Assembly: GCA_026874595.1 (NCBI GenBank)
Contig: CM049308.1
Span: 16,864,001-16,928,000 of the forward strand
DNA: 64,000 nucleotides
Direction of reading: 5' to 3'
Origin: Sipunculus nudus
Lineage: Eukaryota; Annelida; Sipuncula; Golfingiida; Sipunculidae
Shown: in pieces, positions 25,803 through 52,619 of the stretch
Numbering within the stretch: the first letter of the stretch is position 1
Layout: the number at the start of each line of letters is the position of its first letter
Program-made: the position numbers and the translations under genes
The notes under the pieces: generated by a model
Databases searched by the model: none
What the model saw: only the letters and a program-made list of their open reading frames with translations
What the model was told of the DNA's origin: nothing

Positions 25803-28040
25803 AACAAGGCCTACAGGCCTAATGCGAACCTGTGCAATGAGATATACATCAGGTATAATGCTTCCATGCTAGTCCGTTACGTTTAAAGCACGTCATTGTG
25901 TGGCATGTACATGTAGGATAATGCAAGTACTTAACATTTTGAACCTAAGTCTACGCACCAATTACAAAAACGTCACTGCTGAAATACTGGCATGGGTGCA
26001 CAAATACCAGTTTGTGTACGAGAAAGCGATCGAAGATGCATGGACATGGAAACTTTCAGGCAGATATTTCAAACCACTCTTGGGCTATGTACGCAGACGC
26101 ATGAAACAGAGGTAGGTTGCGCCATAAGTCTTGTATACAACAAAACTATCCAAGATGTATCAAAATAAGTGGTGGGCCGATCATAGAGTTTTATCGAAAG
26201 TCAGTAGGTTTGCTGCCACTTTCAAGCGCTCGAATACCAAAGGCAACTATCGATTACATCATGATAATGATTGTTTTCTTTCCAGAATGCCTTTATGTTA
26301 TAGGCAAAAATTATTCTTACTTTTTTTACCACATTCCGCGCTTTATATAATGAGTCTGCTGTTTACACATACTGAAGGACTTCGGCTACAGTACTTTTAT
26401 TCAAGCTGACATATTCATAAGATTTTTTTTATCTTTTATTTTTAGTATAATAAAATATGGTTCTTTCATTGTTAAAGGTCCAGTAACTCTGTCAAAAATA
26501 ATTTTGGAAAACTTGAACTAAGGCCTATTAAGAATAATTTCTGTGCAGTGTAACAGTAGTTGAAACAACAGTTTTGCAGAAGAAGACTATTGCAGCCTCA
26601 ATGTGAAATAGGTTTACTAATGGCCGCAAGACCAACTTAAGCCATCCAGGACAGGAGTTGAAAGAGGCTTTTGCCCGTTAAAAACAGGTCTATATAGGTG
26701 GCACCACAAATATTGCAATTTCAAATATGATTCATGTGACCAACATTTGCACAAAACTTGGTTATGCCAGCTCCTGTCGTTTCTGAGATTATGTTAGTTG
26801 TTAGTATGCTTACTTGGCCAAATAACTAAGTTCAAATTCCTGTAACATCGCAAAAATTCATCAAACCCAACCCATTTGAACAAATTTGAGAGAGCTCTTC
26901 TCTGGGATCTTTTCTGTGAAATATTAAACAATTTGGCTGAATGATTTCAGAGAAGAAAATTTTCAAAGGTTTTATTGCTTCCCCCCGTAAAATGTAAGTA
27001 AATGCAGGTGGTGCCACAAAAAGCTACTGCTGAGAAATAATAAGTTAATGTACTGATGACCCCCCATATAAGAAAGGTTGATGCAGGGGGCGCCACCAAT
27101 ACCTCAATTTCAAATATGAGTCATGTGACCAACATCTGCGTAAAATTTGGTGATGATAGCTCCAGCCATTTCTGATATTGTGATTCTAGTATCTTCTTTT
27201 GGCCAAATGACTAAGTTTAGCTTCCTGAAACTTGGCCAAAATTCACTGAACTGGAACCATTCGAACAAACTTGAGAATGTTTCAGAGATTATTTCTGTGA
27301 GAGATTGAACAATTTGGCTGGACAGTTTCCGAGAAGACTTTAAAAGTTTTTTTTTTTTGCTTTTTTTCCCTATAAAATCTAGGTATACACACATAGCAAA
27401 CAAGTGACCCATGGGTCATGACGCTCAGCTGACTGGGAAGAGATTCGCAAAAGGAAATGTTATCATCTGAATGGTAGTATATACCCATTCAACTGAAGCA
27501 TCAAACAGATTAACTAACAGGCCAAGATTGTGTCTGTATTTATATATCTCAAAAATAGAGAAAAAATGCGTAAAAAATACAGGTGGCTCCACCAGTCTGC
27601 AGAAACTAATAAAAAGACTTAATGGTCAATATGCATGCAAAGAATCATGGTGATCTCTGCATTAGTTGTTCAGATACTTCAGCTTTTGTATCAAATTGTC
27701 CTTTATTCTGAGGGATACTTCGGAGTCCTACAGCTTGAAGGATATGGGTAACAGAGACCTAATTTCAGGTTTCCACAGACACTTTTCATGGGCCTCCTTG
27801 CATGACAAGAATGAAGATTCTAGGTCCAGTTGTTACGATTTGTACCCTGTTGACTGATAACCACATCTTTAAAGGTCTCAACAATAGGGGAAAAAATCGT
27901 AAAAATTTGAAACAAGGCCTACAGGCCTAATGCGAACCTGTGCAATGAGATTACACCAGGTATAATGCTTCAATGCTGGACCATTACTTTTTAAGAACAT
28001 GTGTAACATGTATATGAACAATGCAAGTACTACACACTAA

Positions 28041-29310
28041 ACGGACGCTGTGCTAAAATGGTGGCAGGTGGCACCACCAATTTTGTGTATGATTAAGAGA
28101 TATGTGAGATCTATACACATGCAAAATTTCAGGGGGATACGTCAAATCAGTCCTGAGATATAAGCCTGAATGTCTGCAGCATATACATAAATGTAGGTGG
28201 CGCCACCTGCCAAAAAATCCAGAAAGCTATCCAAGATGTATACACATGCAAATTTTAGGCAAATAAGTCAATCCACTACTGAGATATGAGTGATTTTAGC
28301 CCATGGCAGACAAACAGACGGACGCTGTGCAAATATGGTGGCAGGTGGCACCACCAATTATGTGTATAATTAAGAGCTATGTGAGATCTATACACATGCA
28401 AAATTCCAGGGTGATAGGTCAAACCAGTCCTGAGATATATGCCTGAATGTCTGCAGTGTATTTATAAATTCAGGTGGCGCCACCTGCTACAAAATCCAGA
28501 AAGCTATCCAAGATGTATAAGCCTGCAAAATTTTAGGCAGATATGTCAAACCACTGTCGAGATATGAGTGATTTTATCCCACGGCAAACAAACTGACGGA
28601 CGCTGTGCAAAAATGTTTGCTTTTGCGCATGATAAAGAGCTATGTGAGATCTATAAACATGCAAAATTTATGCCTGATCGGTAAAATGGTTCCTGAGATA
28701 TGAGCTTGGATGTCTGCAGTGTAAATTTGAATGTATGTGACGCCACCTGTCATAAAATCAAGAAAGCTGTCAAGGATGTATAAACCTGCAAAATATCAGG
28801 TGGACAAGTCAAACCACTGCTGAAATAAGTGATTTTATCCCAAGGCAGATGAACAGATGGACGCTGTGCAAAATGGTTGCAGGTGGCACCACCAGTTTTG
28901 TGTATAATAAAGAGCTATGGAAGATCTATACACATGCAAAATTTTTTGCCAAACTGGTCAAATGGTTCCCAAGATATGAGCTTGGATGTCTGCAGCTTAA
29001 ACATGAATGTAGGTGGCGCCATCTGTCATAAAATCAAGAAAGCTGTCCAGGATGTATACACATGCAAAATTTCAGATGGATAAGTCCAACCAATGCAGGG
29101 ATATGAGTGTTTTTATCCAAAGGCAGATGAACAGATGGACGCTGTGCAAAAATGGTTGCAGGTGGCGCCACCATTTTCAGTGTATGTTAAAAAGCTTTCC
29201 AAGGGCTACATTTGTGCAAAATCTTTAGCCTTATCGGTCAAACGGTTCCCGAGATATGTGAGATTATGTGTGGATACAGACGCACAAATGGACGCTGGGC
29301 AGAGAGGAAA
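28041..29310 (+). repeat. Internal tandem array of family C, about 277-bp unit
   Basis: The word 'ggacgctgtgc' recurs at about 28041, 28320, 28598, 28859 and 29137. Each unit also has 'gcaggtggc(a/g)ccacca', 'agctatgtgagatctat-cacatgcaaaatt', 'cctgagatatgagc' and a second GGTGGCGCCACCT site. Short open frames here recur between units and reflect the repeat, not genes. Confidence 0.85.
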
Positions 29311-29789
29311 GGTCATACGTCAACCAAAAATGAGGGCGCAGCGGTTCACATGTGGCCAATCATAATTCCAAATTTTAAAAAATTCTGCCCAGTGGTTATG
29401 GAGGAGTTCTCCGGAAACCTATGCGGCGATGGCGGCAGCTTCGGTGTCCGACTGAAAACATAGTATCCGCAAAACTCTGTTTTGGCGGATACAATGATTG
29501 TAGCTGGTACCACCAGTCTTATATACAAAGAAGAGATATATAAATATGCCCAATGTCAGACTGATATGTCAAACCCCTCCTTAGAAAAAGCAGGCGCATA
29601 CACTGCAAAAGTCAATGTAGGTGGCACCACCTGTCTTGTAAATAAGAATGCCATCAAAGACGCTTAGACAAGTCAAAATATCAGTCCAATACATCAAACT
29701 TCCCCAGAGTTTGATGCACTGGGCTTACAAGGCTTAGGTGAGTAAGGCAGCTGCCCCTGACTACCTGCGACAAATTGCTGCCTCAAGCT

Positions 29790-30035
29790 ACTGCATTGAG
29801 TGAACTCTTGACCTGCACCTGGCTAGACTGAGTGAACTTTTGACCTGTACCTGGCTGCACTGAGTGAACTCTTGACCTATTGCATAATCTGACACAGTTG
29901 GCAGTCTGCCAAAGCTATAGATTCAGGCTGAACTTTGGTGCCAAATATGATGCAGTGAGCAGTCTTCCAAAGCTATAAATAGAATGCAGCTACTGCACTG
30001 AGTGAACTCTTGGCCTATACCTGGCTGCACTTCTT
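29790..30035. repeat. Minisatellite, about 33-35 bp unit, inside inner C
   Basis: 'ctgcactgagtgaactcttgacc' followed by 'tacctggctg' occurs in close succession at about 29790-29885 and again near 29993-30030, with a related 'gcagtctgccaaagctata' block between. Confidence 0.7.
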
Positions 30036-32769
30036 CCAATCCTGGCACTGTGCCAAAACTACTTATAGAGCTAACATCATCTTGGCTAATGGCCAACATC
30101 AAGGCACTGGCAATCTGCCAATGGTAAACCAAGTGCTGCCATCTTTTCACAAAAGTGGTCCCTACTTGAAACAACTTTGAAATTTATTTCCCCAATATAA
30201 AATGCTTTTCAGCTGACTTTTTATAAAAAAAGAAATCAGGAATATATGTAAAATTATTACGGATGCATACTGAATGCAAAATTAAAATACAGATGTATCT
30301 CATTGATGGCAAATTCTTGAATTAAGTTGAGTAGGGATACCTATAATTTATAATCCACGTACAGTTGTCTCTATATAGCCACAGAGAGCTGAATATCCAT
30401 GATTGTATCACTGCCTGGTATGATGAATAACTTAAATCATAAATCTAAATTTTTTAAAAGCTTTTAAAAAAACTTTCTTGTCAATATTAACCAAAGATAA
30501 CCTGAAATCTAAATGTCTAGTGGCATGCTGAATAGATGCTGATAAACTGGTGCCAGGCTAGATGTAACAGCATAACACAGCTAACATATATGGTAAAATG
30601 ACTCAATTCAATCTCCATAATTCAGCAAAATATCATTCATGTGGAACCATTAATGACAATTATTATAGGAATTATTGTAGGGATTATTCTTGTCATATAT
30701 TTAACAAACTGGCTTCAGTGGCATCAGTCGAAAAATGTTTCACAGGTTTATAACTCATATAGAAAGATGCAGCAAACTGGCTAAGTTCAGCTTCCCGTAA
30801 CTCAGCTAAAAAACACTGAACCTAAACCATTTGAACAAACTTGAATTATCAACATCTGAAGATAATTAATGTGTGAGATTTAAGAATTTGGCCCAGTGGT
30901 TTTTGAGAAGAAGATCTTTGTAGCCAATGAGCTAAAATGGGTTGTTATGGCATATGACTAAATTAAGCTTCCCATAACTTAGCCAAAAGTCACTGAAAAG
31001 AGACCATCTGAACAAACTTCAGAAAGCACTACCCTAGGATCATTTCTGTGCGATATTAAACATTTTGGCCATAGGGTTTCAGAGAAGAAGTTTTTTGTAG
31101 CCCTCAGTGTGATACAGGCACTGATGACCCCCATACAAAAAAGGCCGATGCAGGTGGCGCCACCAATACCTCAATTTCAGATATGTCCTATGTGACCAAC
31201 ATTGGCATAAAATTTGGTGTTGATAGCTCCAGCCGTTTCTGAGATTTAAATTTTAATATGCATTTTTGCACAATCAACAAAGTTCAACCTCCTGTAACTC
31301 GGCCAAAATTCTCCCACTTGGAACCATTCGAACAAACTTGAGAAAGATTGTTCCAAGGATCATTTCTGTGAAATATTGGACAATTTGGCTGGACATTTTC
31401 AGAGAAGAAGATTTTTAAAGTTTTTTTAGCTTTGAGAAAATGCAGTTAGAAAAAAAATAAACAAAATCCAATATAGTTTTTTAGATGACTGATTATTTGC
31501 AAAAAAATTGGTGATGCTAGCTCCTGCCATTTTTGAGATAGCTATGGTTAACGTACAGACGACGCACAACGCACGACACATGACGCACCACCAGCGCATA
31601 AGCTCACAGGTTCACTTAAAATAGAGGTGGCCCACCCTGTCTGCAGAAACTGATGAAACACCTCATGATCAATATGTATGCCAAAAATCATGACCATCAG
31701 TGTTGTAGTTATTGAGATACTACAGTTTTTGTATCAAATTTTTCATTATTCTTAGGGGTATTTTGGAGCCATACAGCTTAAAGGATATGGGAAACAGAGA
31801 CCTATTTTCAGTTTTCCAAGGATACTTTTCATGGTCTCCCTGTGTGTCAAGAATGAAGATTCTAGGTCCAGTCTATACGATTTGTGCCCTGTTAATAGAC
31901 GTTCATATCTTTAAAGGTCGGAAAAGTAGAGAAAAAAATTCGAAAAAAAAAACCCGAACAAATATAGGTGGTGCCACCAGTCTGCAGAAAATGATGAAAC
32001 ATTCCATGATCAATATCCATGCAAACAATTATGGTGATTTCTGCATTAGTTGTTCAGAAACTTCAGCTTTTGTATCAAATTTTCCATTATTCTGAGCTGT
32101 ACTTTGGAGTGCCATAGCTCAAAGGATATGGGTAACAGAGACCTAATTTCAGGTTTCCATTGAGACTTTTCATGGGTCTCCCTGTGTGTCAAGAATGAAG
32201 ATTCTAGGTCCAGTCTTTATGATTTGTGCCCTGTTAAAAGATGTTCACATTTATAAAGGTCTAAAAATAGAGAAAACAATTCGTAAAAATTTTAAAAATC
32301 CAGGTGGCGCCACCAGTCTGCAGAAACTGATGAAACATCTCATGATCAATATGTATGCCAAAAATCATGACTATCAGTGATGTAGTTAATCAGATATTGA
32401 AGTTTTTGTATGAAATTTTTGACTCTTCTTGGGGGTACTTTGGGGCCCAATTGCTCGAAGGATATGGGTAACAGAGAACTAATTTCTGGTTTCCAAGGAG
32501 ATTTTTCATCAACCTCTCAGAATGTCAGTGGTTACGATTTGTGCCAGGTTAATGAACAGACGGACAACGGACAGAGATTGATCGCTATAGCTCAGCATGA
32601 CTGAAAGTCATCTGAGCTAAAAAATAAGCAAAATCTGATAGACTTCTTCAGATGACTGATATTTTGCATAAAATTTGGTGATGCTAGCTCCTGCCTTTTT
32701 TTTGAGATAGTATGGGTTAATGTACTGATGACACCACACCATCTCATAAGCTCACAGGTTCGCTAAAAA

Positions 32770-33308
32770 TGTGCCATAGTTGGGCGAAATCTAAGGTACT
32801 GATTTTATATTAATGCTAATACCTTAAAAAATTTTAAAGATTCTATTCTAACTTTGGGTATACAATTAAATCTTGATTAATTTTTGTTATATCCCTGAAA
32901 AAAAGTCTCTACCTTCAACAATTATCAAGTCAGTATTACATAATTTATAAAAGTTATGGGCCCAAACATTATGCATAATCAGGAAAGACATTTACTGACT
33001 TAATTCCTGGCATGTAAAAGGAACTATAATAGGGAATATTTATGGTAAATATGAAGAAAAACAGATAAGTGGTTTTGATATTAGGCAGTCCTGAAGTATG
33101 ATAATATGTTTTTAATGGGAAATTAGAGGTTTTTACTTAAGGAATGAAGTTGAGGTGACCCAGTTCTCAGATTGGGAACAGATTTTGGGGACATCCAACA
33201 GTATGCCAAATTTTGGATTCAAGTCTAATGGTTTTAAAATGTGCCAATCTAAAGGACGGGCAATGGACCATAAGTTGGCTCAGATGACTGATAGTCAGTA
33301 AAGCTAAA
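32770..33308 (+). mobile_element. Right-hand fragment of a family-B element
   Basis: Starting 'atgtgccatagttgggc', this matches in order the right part of the B element at 46089-46680, including 'aaggtactgattttat', 'ttaggcagtcctgaag', 'gaggtttttacttaa' and an end with 'agatgactgatagtcag'. It joins directly to the right tip of outer C, but the matching B sequence is not found left of outer C at 25803, so the left part was deleted or rearranged. Confidence 0.6.
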
Positions 33309-33349
33309 AACTGGTCTGCTGTGTGACTTGTATTTTTATATATATTTAC

Positions 33350-33565
33350 CTTAAATCCAACAAAGCCATTTATACTAATATTTCCTTTTAGGACTGGATG
33401 ATGCCTACATGCATGAAAGACCCCAGCTGGTACTATTGGTTGCCTGGTAACATTTGCTTCCTTAAACAGTATCCTTGAGAGATGAGTTGCAATCTCAAAA
33501 CATATTAAAGCAACTAGTAAATTGGAAATGCTTTGAAACATTGTCTCTGACTTTTTACCTACCAT
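33350..33565 (-). CDS. Possible exon of an unrecognised gene
   Basis: On the - strand a frame stays open from 33565 and contains a hydrophobic start after an ATG (33541-33539: MFQSISNLLVALICFEIATH, signal-peptide-like) followed by varied, non-repetitive residues ending NGFVGFK just before a good donor AAG|gtaaat at 33349-33348. An acceptor-like tggtag precedes the sequence at about 33558, so it could be an internal exon. I recognise no family and no second exon was found to the left, where mobile elements fill the sequence. The open frame also reads on into the B fragment; that part is certainly not coding. It could be chance. Confidence 0.25.
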
Positions 33566-34412
33566 TAAACTTGGGAGAATACAGCCAGTTCATCCAAGAG
33601 TCTTTTATTATTTAAGAGTGATATTATTCATTTTATTTTTTGCACCAGAATCAGTTGATGAAACTCCATGTGATGTTACCAGAAACCAATGCAGTCGGTT
33701 AAATGTAAAGCTTCTCACGCATTCATTAATGCAGTTGGTAGCTTAATATTAAACATGTGACCCATTCTTGGTAATGACACTCAGTCAGAGAGCTCAAAAC
33801 AACTGGGAATATTTTCTCAGTAGAGATCTGATCATTCCTGTGTTTAAACTTTAATTTATTTATAGAAATTTGCCATGGCATCATCAATTCATGCCAAAGC
33901 TATTTTTTTGTTGACCTGTGAGCACACCTGAATAAAAGTGAACACTGTGATCACCATCATTCATGCATTAACAGTGCAACAGTAACAATTCAATAAGCTT
34001 TTACTAATGCCCCTAAAGTCAAAATACACACAAGATCTCGCAGCTGCAGGCAAAATACACAAATGTTCAATCAACTGTAGACCAAACAGAAATGCCAATT
34101 CACCTGTACATGAAATACATAAATGATCATTCAACAGTTCAAAAGTATTTACAGCGATACCCTGAAAGCAATGTTTTCATTGAAAATGGCTAGTTTGTCT
34201 ACTGTCTGTTACTTAGTGCCCTCAAGTCATAAAAGTTTTAAGAATTTGAGATAAATACCCCAAACACAGTCCATAGTACTGCATACTTAAACATAATGTC
34301 ACAAAACCTGAGGTGTTATGAAAACATTACCATAAATCTTTGTTTGATACACATGATTAGTGTAAGTGTGTGGTAAATATGCCAAAAATTAGCACATATA
34401 TAAAACTCTTTA
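33566..34412. other. Intergenic DNA, nothing recognised
   Basis: AT-rich unique DNA between the possible exon and the MITE. I see no ends, repeats or exons that I can support. Confidence 0.4.
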
Positions 34413-34701
34413 GGCCAAAAAAATAAAAAGGTATGGTTCTCAGGCACTTTTTTTCAGAAATCAATGCGGGCGGGCGGTATTTTATGTTTTGATAAAAATG
34501 TCATATGATCAGGAAAAAGCATGAAAATAAGTTTTTTTTCTGCTAAACAGGTAAAAACACTACATAACAAAGGAAATCATATCAAAATTGTATTAATTTA
34601 TCTTCTTGTATGATGAAAACCAAAATAAAAATGTTTGATGCGGGGGGTTAAAGTTGATGCAGGTGGTGCCTCAGAACCATACCTTTTATTTTTTTTGGGC
34701 C
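34413..34701. mobile_element. PIF/Harbinger-like MITE, 289 bp
   Basis: Terminal inverted repeats of about 35 bases (left GGCCAAAAAAATAAAAAGG at 34413-34431; the right arm is its near-exact complement ending at 34701) are flanked on both sides by TTA (34410-34412 and 34702-34704). A TTA target duplication with GGCC-type tips is the signature of PIF/Harbinger elements. There is no room for a transposase. The insertion lies about 540 bases past the MCM8 stop codon. Confidence 0.75.
34685..34690 (-). terminator. Candidate poly(A) signal for MCM8 inside the MITE arm
   Basis: TTTATT on the + strand reads AATAAA on the MCM8 strand, about 550 bases after the stop. A weaker ATTAAA candidate lies nearer, at 34803-34808. 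The AATAAA comes from the right terminal repeat of the MITE. Which signal is used cannot be told from sequence. Confidence 0.25.
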
Positions 34702-35239
34702 TTACAACCACTGATTTGTGCCTGCAGATTTTGTACATCCAGGAACATCATGCCAGCATTGACTTCTGATTGAAGAAGAAGAAAATAGTGTGAATACTTA
34801 GTTTTAATGTAAATCTACCTAATTACATGTGGTGTTTAAACATACTAAACAATACCCAGAACAAGTCACAATTTAATGATAACCTGGTTGTTGCTGACAG
34901 TGACACTTGTGTGCCCTGATAAGATTTTTTCCTTCTAATGTGACTTGACCAAGGTTCGTCAAGACTCCAGTTCAGTGATCAAATCCCAGTCAACAAGTGG
35001 TTCATATAATATCCACCCTTGGCTGAAACAAGGACCAGTGCATGTTTACCACATGGAAAACTTGGTACGGCTCCTATTAAACTGAAAACATTTTCAAAAG
35101 AGGTAGCTTGCCTCTTCCCCTCCTGCATCTATGACAGGTGACCAATTTGCTATATTCTACAGAAGATACCAATAATATTTTCTGGAAAATATTTGAGCAA
35201 TTGGTTGTAAATGGTATGTTGAGAACTCCGCAGATTGGT

Positions 35240-50107
<14,868 letters not shown>

Positions 50108-50647
50108 CTGTGGAAATCAATTTTAACAAGTGCATTTACTGCCTTTTTATAGAGCCCGGGAGACGACATGGTGAAAAATATTTATTAATTCGTGCGCACG
50201 AATTACTAGGTGTGAAAAATATATTTCCCAGGTGAAAAAAATATTTATTAATTCGTGCGCACGAATTACGCACATGAATTACTAATCCGTGTGCACGAAT
50301 TAGTGACCAATGAGAACAGCTCTTATGTTGCTGGATCAATGCTAATTGGCTACTAATTTGTGCGCACACACGGTTGTCAAAATGGAGCCCAACACCTTCT
50401 GACAGTTCCTTGACTTCCTACCTTGGAAAATTCGGAACTCTGTATATTGAAAATAGTAAGGGCTTTAAGTGATACTTAAAGAATATAAATATAAAACTCA
50501 CAGACCCAGTTGCTGTGCATGGTGGGAGGCTTTCTCTGGTAAAAAAAAAAAACCACCTTCCTTATCATAGTTCGGGCATAAAGGGAACATTATTATAGAC
50601 AAAACCGATCAGGCTGAAATTTTTAACAGTTATTTTGCTTCACAGAG

Positions 50648-52435
50648 TACCGTAAAAGTCGTTGCAGAAGTTGCGACTTATACTAGGAAATCGAATTCTA
50701 AAAACTAGAATTTTCAAGCAAAGACGGGGTGCGACTTGTAATACGTACTTATCCCGTTTCTGTCAGCTTTCCCGGTACATGAAACGACATCAGTTGAGCG
50801 ATAATCGGCAAAACCTTTAACCAGTGTTTTGTGAAATGTCTTTCCCCAATAATTTACACTTTTAACCATCTCTTATTAAATCCTGCCTTATATTTTGTGA
50901 ACTGACAGGATTTTCATTTTATTAACATTAAATGCAAATTATAAATTTGATCAGTTCAAGGCCTACCCGTTCTGACAAGTCGCAATTCAAGTGACACTTC
51001 CTAACCTGCGTTACCGTTATATCATGAGTCAATTTGAAGCTGCCAGTCTGCCACTCTGATGTACATTTTCTTTCTGTTTAATCTTTATGGGTATGCGTGT
51101 CAGAATGAAAAACTAGAGGTTTCATATCCGTTTATACATGTAAAGTTGTGTCACATTCAAGCTTGATCCACTACAGACAATGTTATAACGTTTCACGTGA
51201 GCTGCTTCTATACGATTTGTTTCGTGTGTTGCCCGGCCGTGTTTTTTTCAGGACGATCGTTTGTCCGGTCAACAATATGGCGGCACGCATGCATTACGGT
51301 CAATCGTGCGTTGACGTATTCAATACATTTTAATGAAGACACTTTAATCAATACAATGAAATAACAAACACCATACAGGTATATATTTTATTTACTTAAA
51401 ATGCCACATACGTACCGGGAACCGGCATCGTTTCGTGTCATGACGATCTGGTTCAACACGGCTGAGTTAGCCATACATTCAAGCCATTCGAATATAATCA
51501 TTGATAAGGATGGAAATTTGGGTTTCCAGATGTAATCAAAGGAAAAAATCATTAGTCTCAGTAAATATTATACCCGTAAATTCAATTATGTTTGAGTTAC
51601 ATTAACTGACCGGTCAATAAAGCGTTCATTATCCCCTTGTTGACTAACATATTTCCGTGATTTCAGTAATACCGTGCACGTGCTGCTCTTTGATGGTAAG
51701 TTGTAATAATTAATTCAAGGGTTACTAAATTCAGTTTTAGAGCCCTTTTAAGAAATTAGGTGAATAAATTCAAACTAAATTATTCTTTCTATCCTTCAGT
51801 TGTCTTTAGTCAGTTAAAATCATGCCCAATGCGACGGACTGGGACTCGTCACGCGTGCGCAAACTGATCATAGTCTAATGAATCGACCCTCGTTTGATGA
51901 TCTTTGACAATGTAATGAGTTGCTCGATTGTTATAATAGTTTTCCTCAGACATTTTTAGTTTATTAATTCAGTCATTAAACTTAATATTTGCATTCTAAT
52001 GTTACTAAAGCTAGTAAGAAACGTCAATAATGACATCGTTTCACAGCGCAAAATGTTATCCGACGCAGCTGACCCTGGCACTGTACATATCTTGCCTGAC
52101 AATTAGACCCTGACTTTATATGTTATGATTCTGTTGTTATTCCTTAAATATAAGCATTGTATTAAAGCTGTCGAATTATTTTTATGGTTAAATGGTTTAT
52201 CTAGTTTATAAACCACATTAGTACTACGGGGACGTTGGTTGTGGTCTTGCACCGCAAGGAATAATACTTAAAATCCATAAGTATCAGGTGGTTGGGACAC
52301 CTCTGAAGTCTGGGTGCGACCTATAATATGGACTTTTCCTGAAACTAAACTTGAACGGCTACTCCCCTGGGGGATCCTAAAAGTCAGGGTGCGACTTGTA
52401 ATAAGGATGCGACTTCTGCAACGACTTTTACGGTA
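50648..52435. mobile_element. Element G: 1.8-kb inverted-repeat element nested in F
   Basis: Outermost TACCGTAAAAGTCGTTGCAG at 50648 has its exact complement ending at 52435; identity continues to 22 bases past TA. If the first TA on each side is the target duplication, the tips are CCGTAAAAG, as expected for a Tc1/mariner-type or other TA-targeting transposon. Subterminal words like GGGTGCGACTTGTAATA occur near both ends. There is no transposase frame, so it is non-autonomous. Confidence 0.7.
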
Positions 52436-52619
52436 ACTGCAGTTACAGTTCTCAATAGCCATTTGATGATGATGCTAAATTGCAAATTACATATAAACTA
52501 GGTGAAATGAACTTCACAGAACTTCTCATGTCATATTTGGGATCCGCTTTCCTGTCAGGAACACATAAACATGATATGTTTGAAAGCCAATAAGCGTTTG
52601 GAAATTTTGAAAAAATTAT

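Larger units (their letters stand above)
27911..31621 (+). mobile_element. Inner family-C element, youngest of the nest
   Basis: The left end AACAAGGCCTACAGGCCT and the word GCGAACCTGTG match the copy at 25803; the right end has CACAGGTTC then an A-rich tip. It splits the A element inside an A-rich run: A sequence stops at 'aaaaatttgaa' and resumes at 'atagaggtggcc', exactly adjacent in the intact A copy near 37115-37135. Internally it has tandem units of about 277 bases (28041-29300), a unique insert (about 29330-29480), a minisatellite (29790-30035) and longer units near 30770-31480. Confidence 0.7.
27401..32626 (+). mobile_element. Family-A element inserted in outer C, itself interrupted by inner C
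   Basis: The left tip has the palindrome TGACCCATGGGTCA then GCTCAGCTGACT; the right tip is an imperfect hairpin around AGTCATCTGAGCT with trailing A residues. AGCAAA lies on both sides (27395-27400 and 32627-32632), a plausible 6-bp target duplication. Joining the flanks restores family-C sequence. A-specific sequence occupies 27401-27910 and 31622-32626, with tandem units ending in 'ccaccagtctgcagaaactga'. Other copies start at 36671 and 57526. Confidence 0.7.
25803..32769 (+). mobile_element. Outer family-C element, interrupted by A and inner C
   Basis: The left end is AACAAGGCCTACAGGCCT followed by GCGAACCTGTG; the right end has CACAGGTTCGC (about 32755-32764), the reverse complement of that word. 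Its own sequence is 25803-27400 plus 32627-32769; the rest is a later insertion. It holds diverged units with 'caggtggtgccacca', 'gtgaccaacatttgc', 'ggttatgccagctcctg' and 'gagaagaa' words. The copy with the same ends at 27911-31621 confirms the boundaries. No transposase or helicase gene is visible, so it is non-autonomous. Confidence 0.65.

Noticed and set aside
25900-26409. Small genes in overlapping frames
   Set aside because: The sequence is a diverged unit of family C; similar frames recur in other units.
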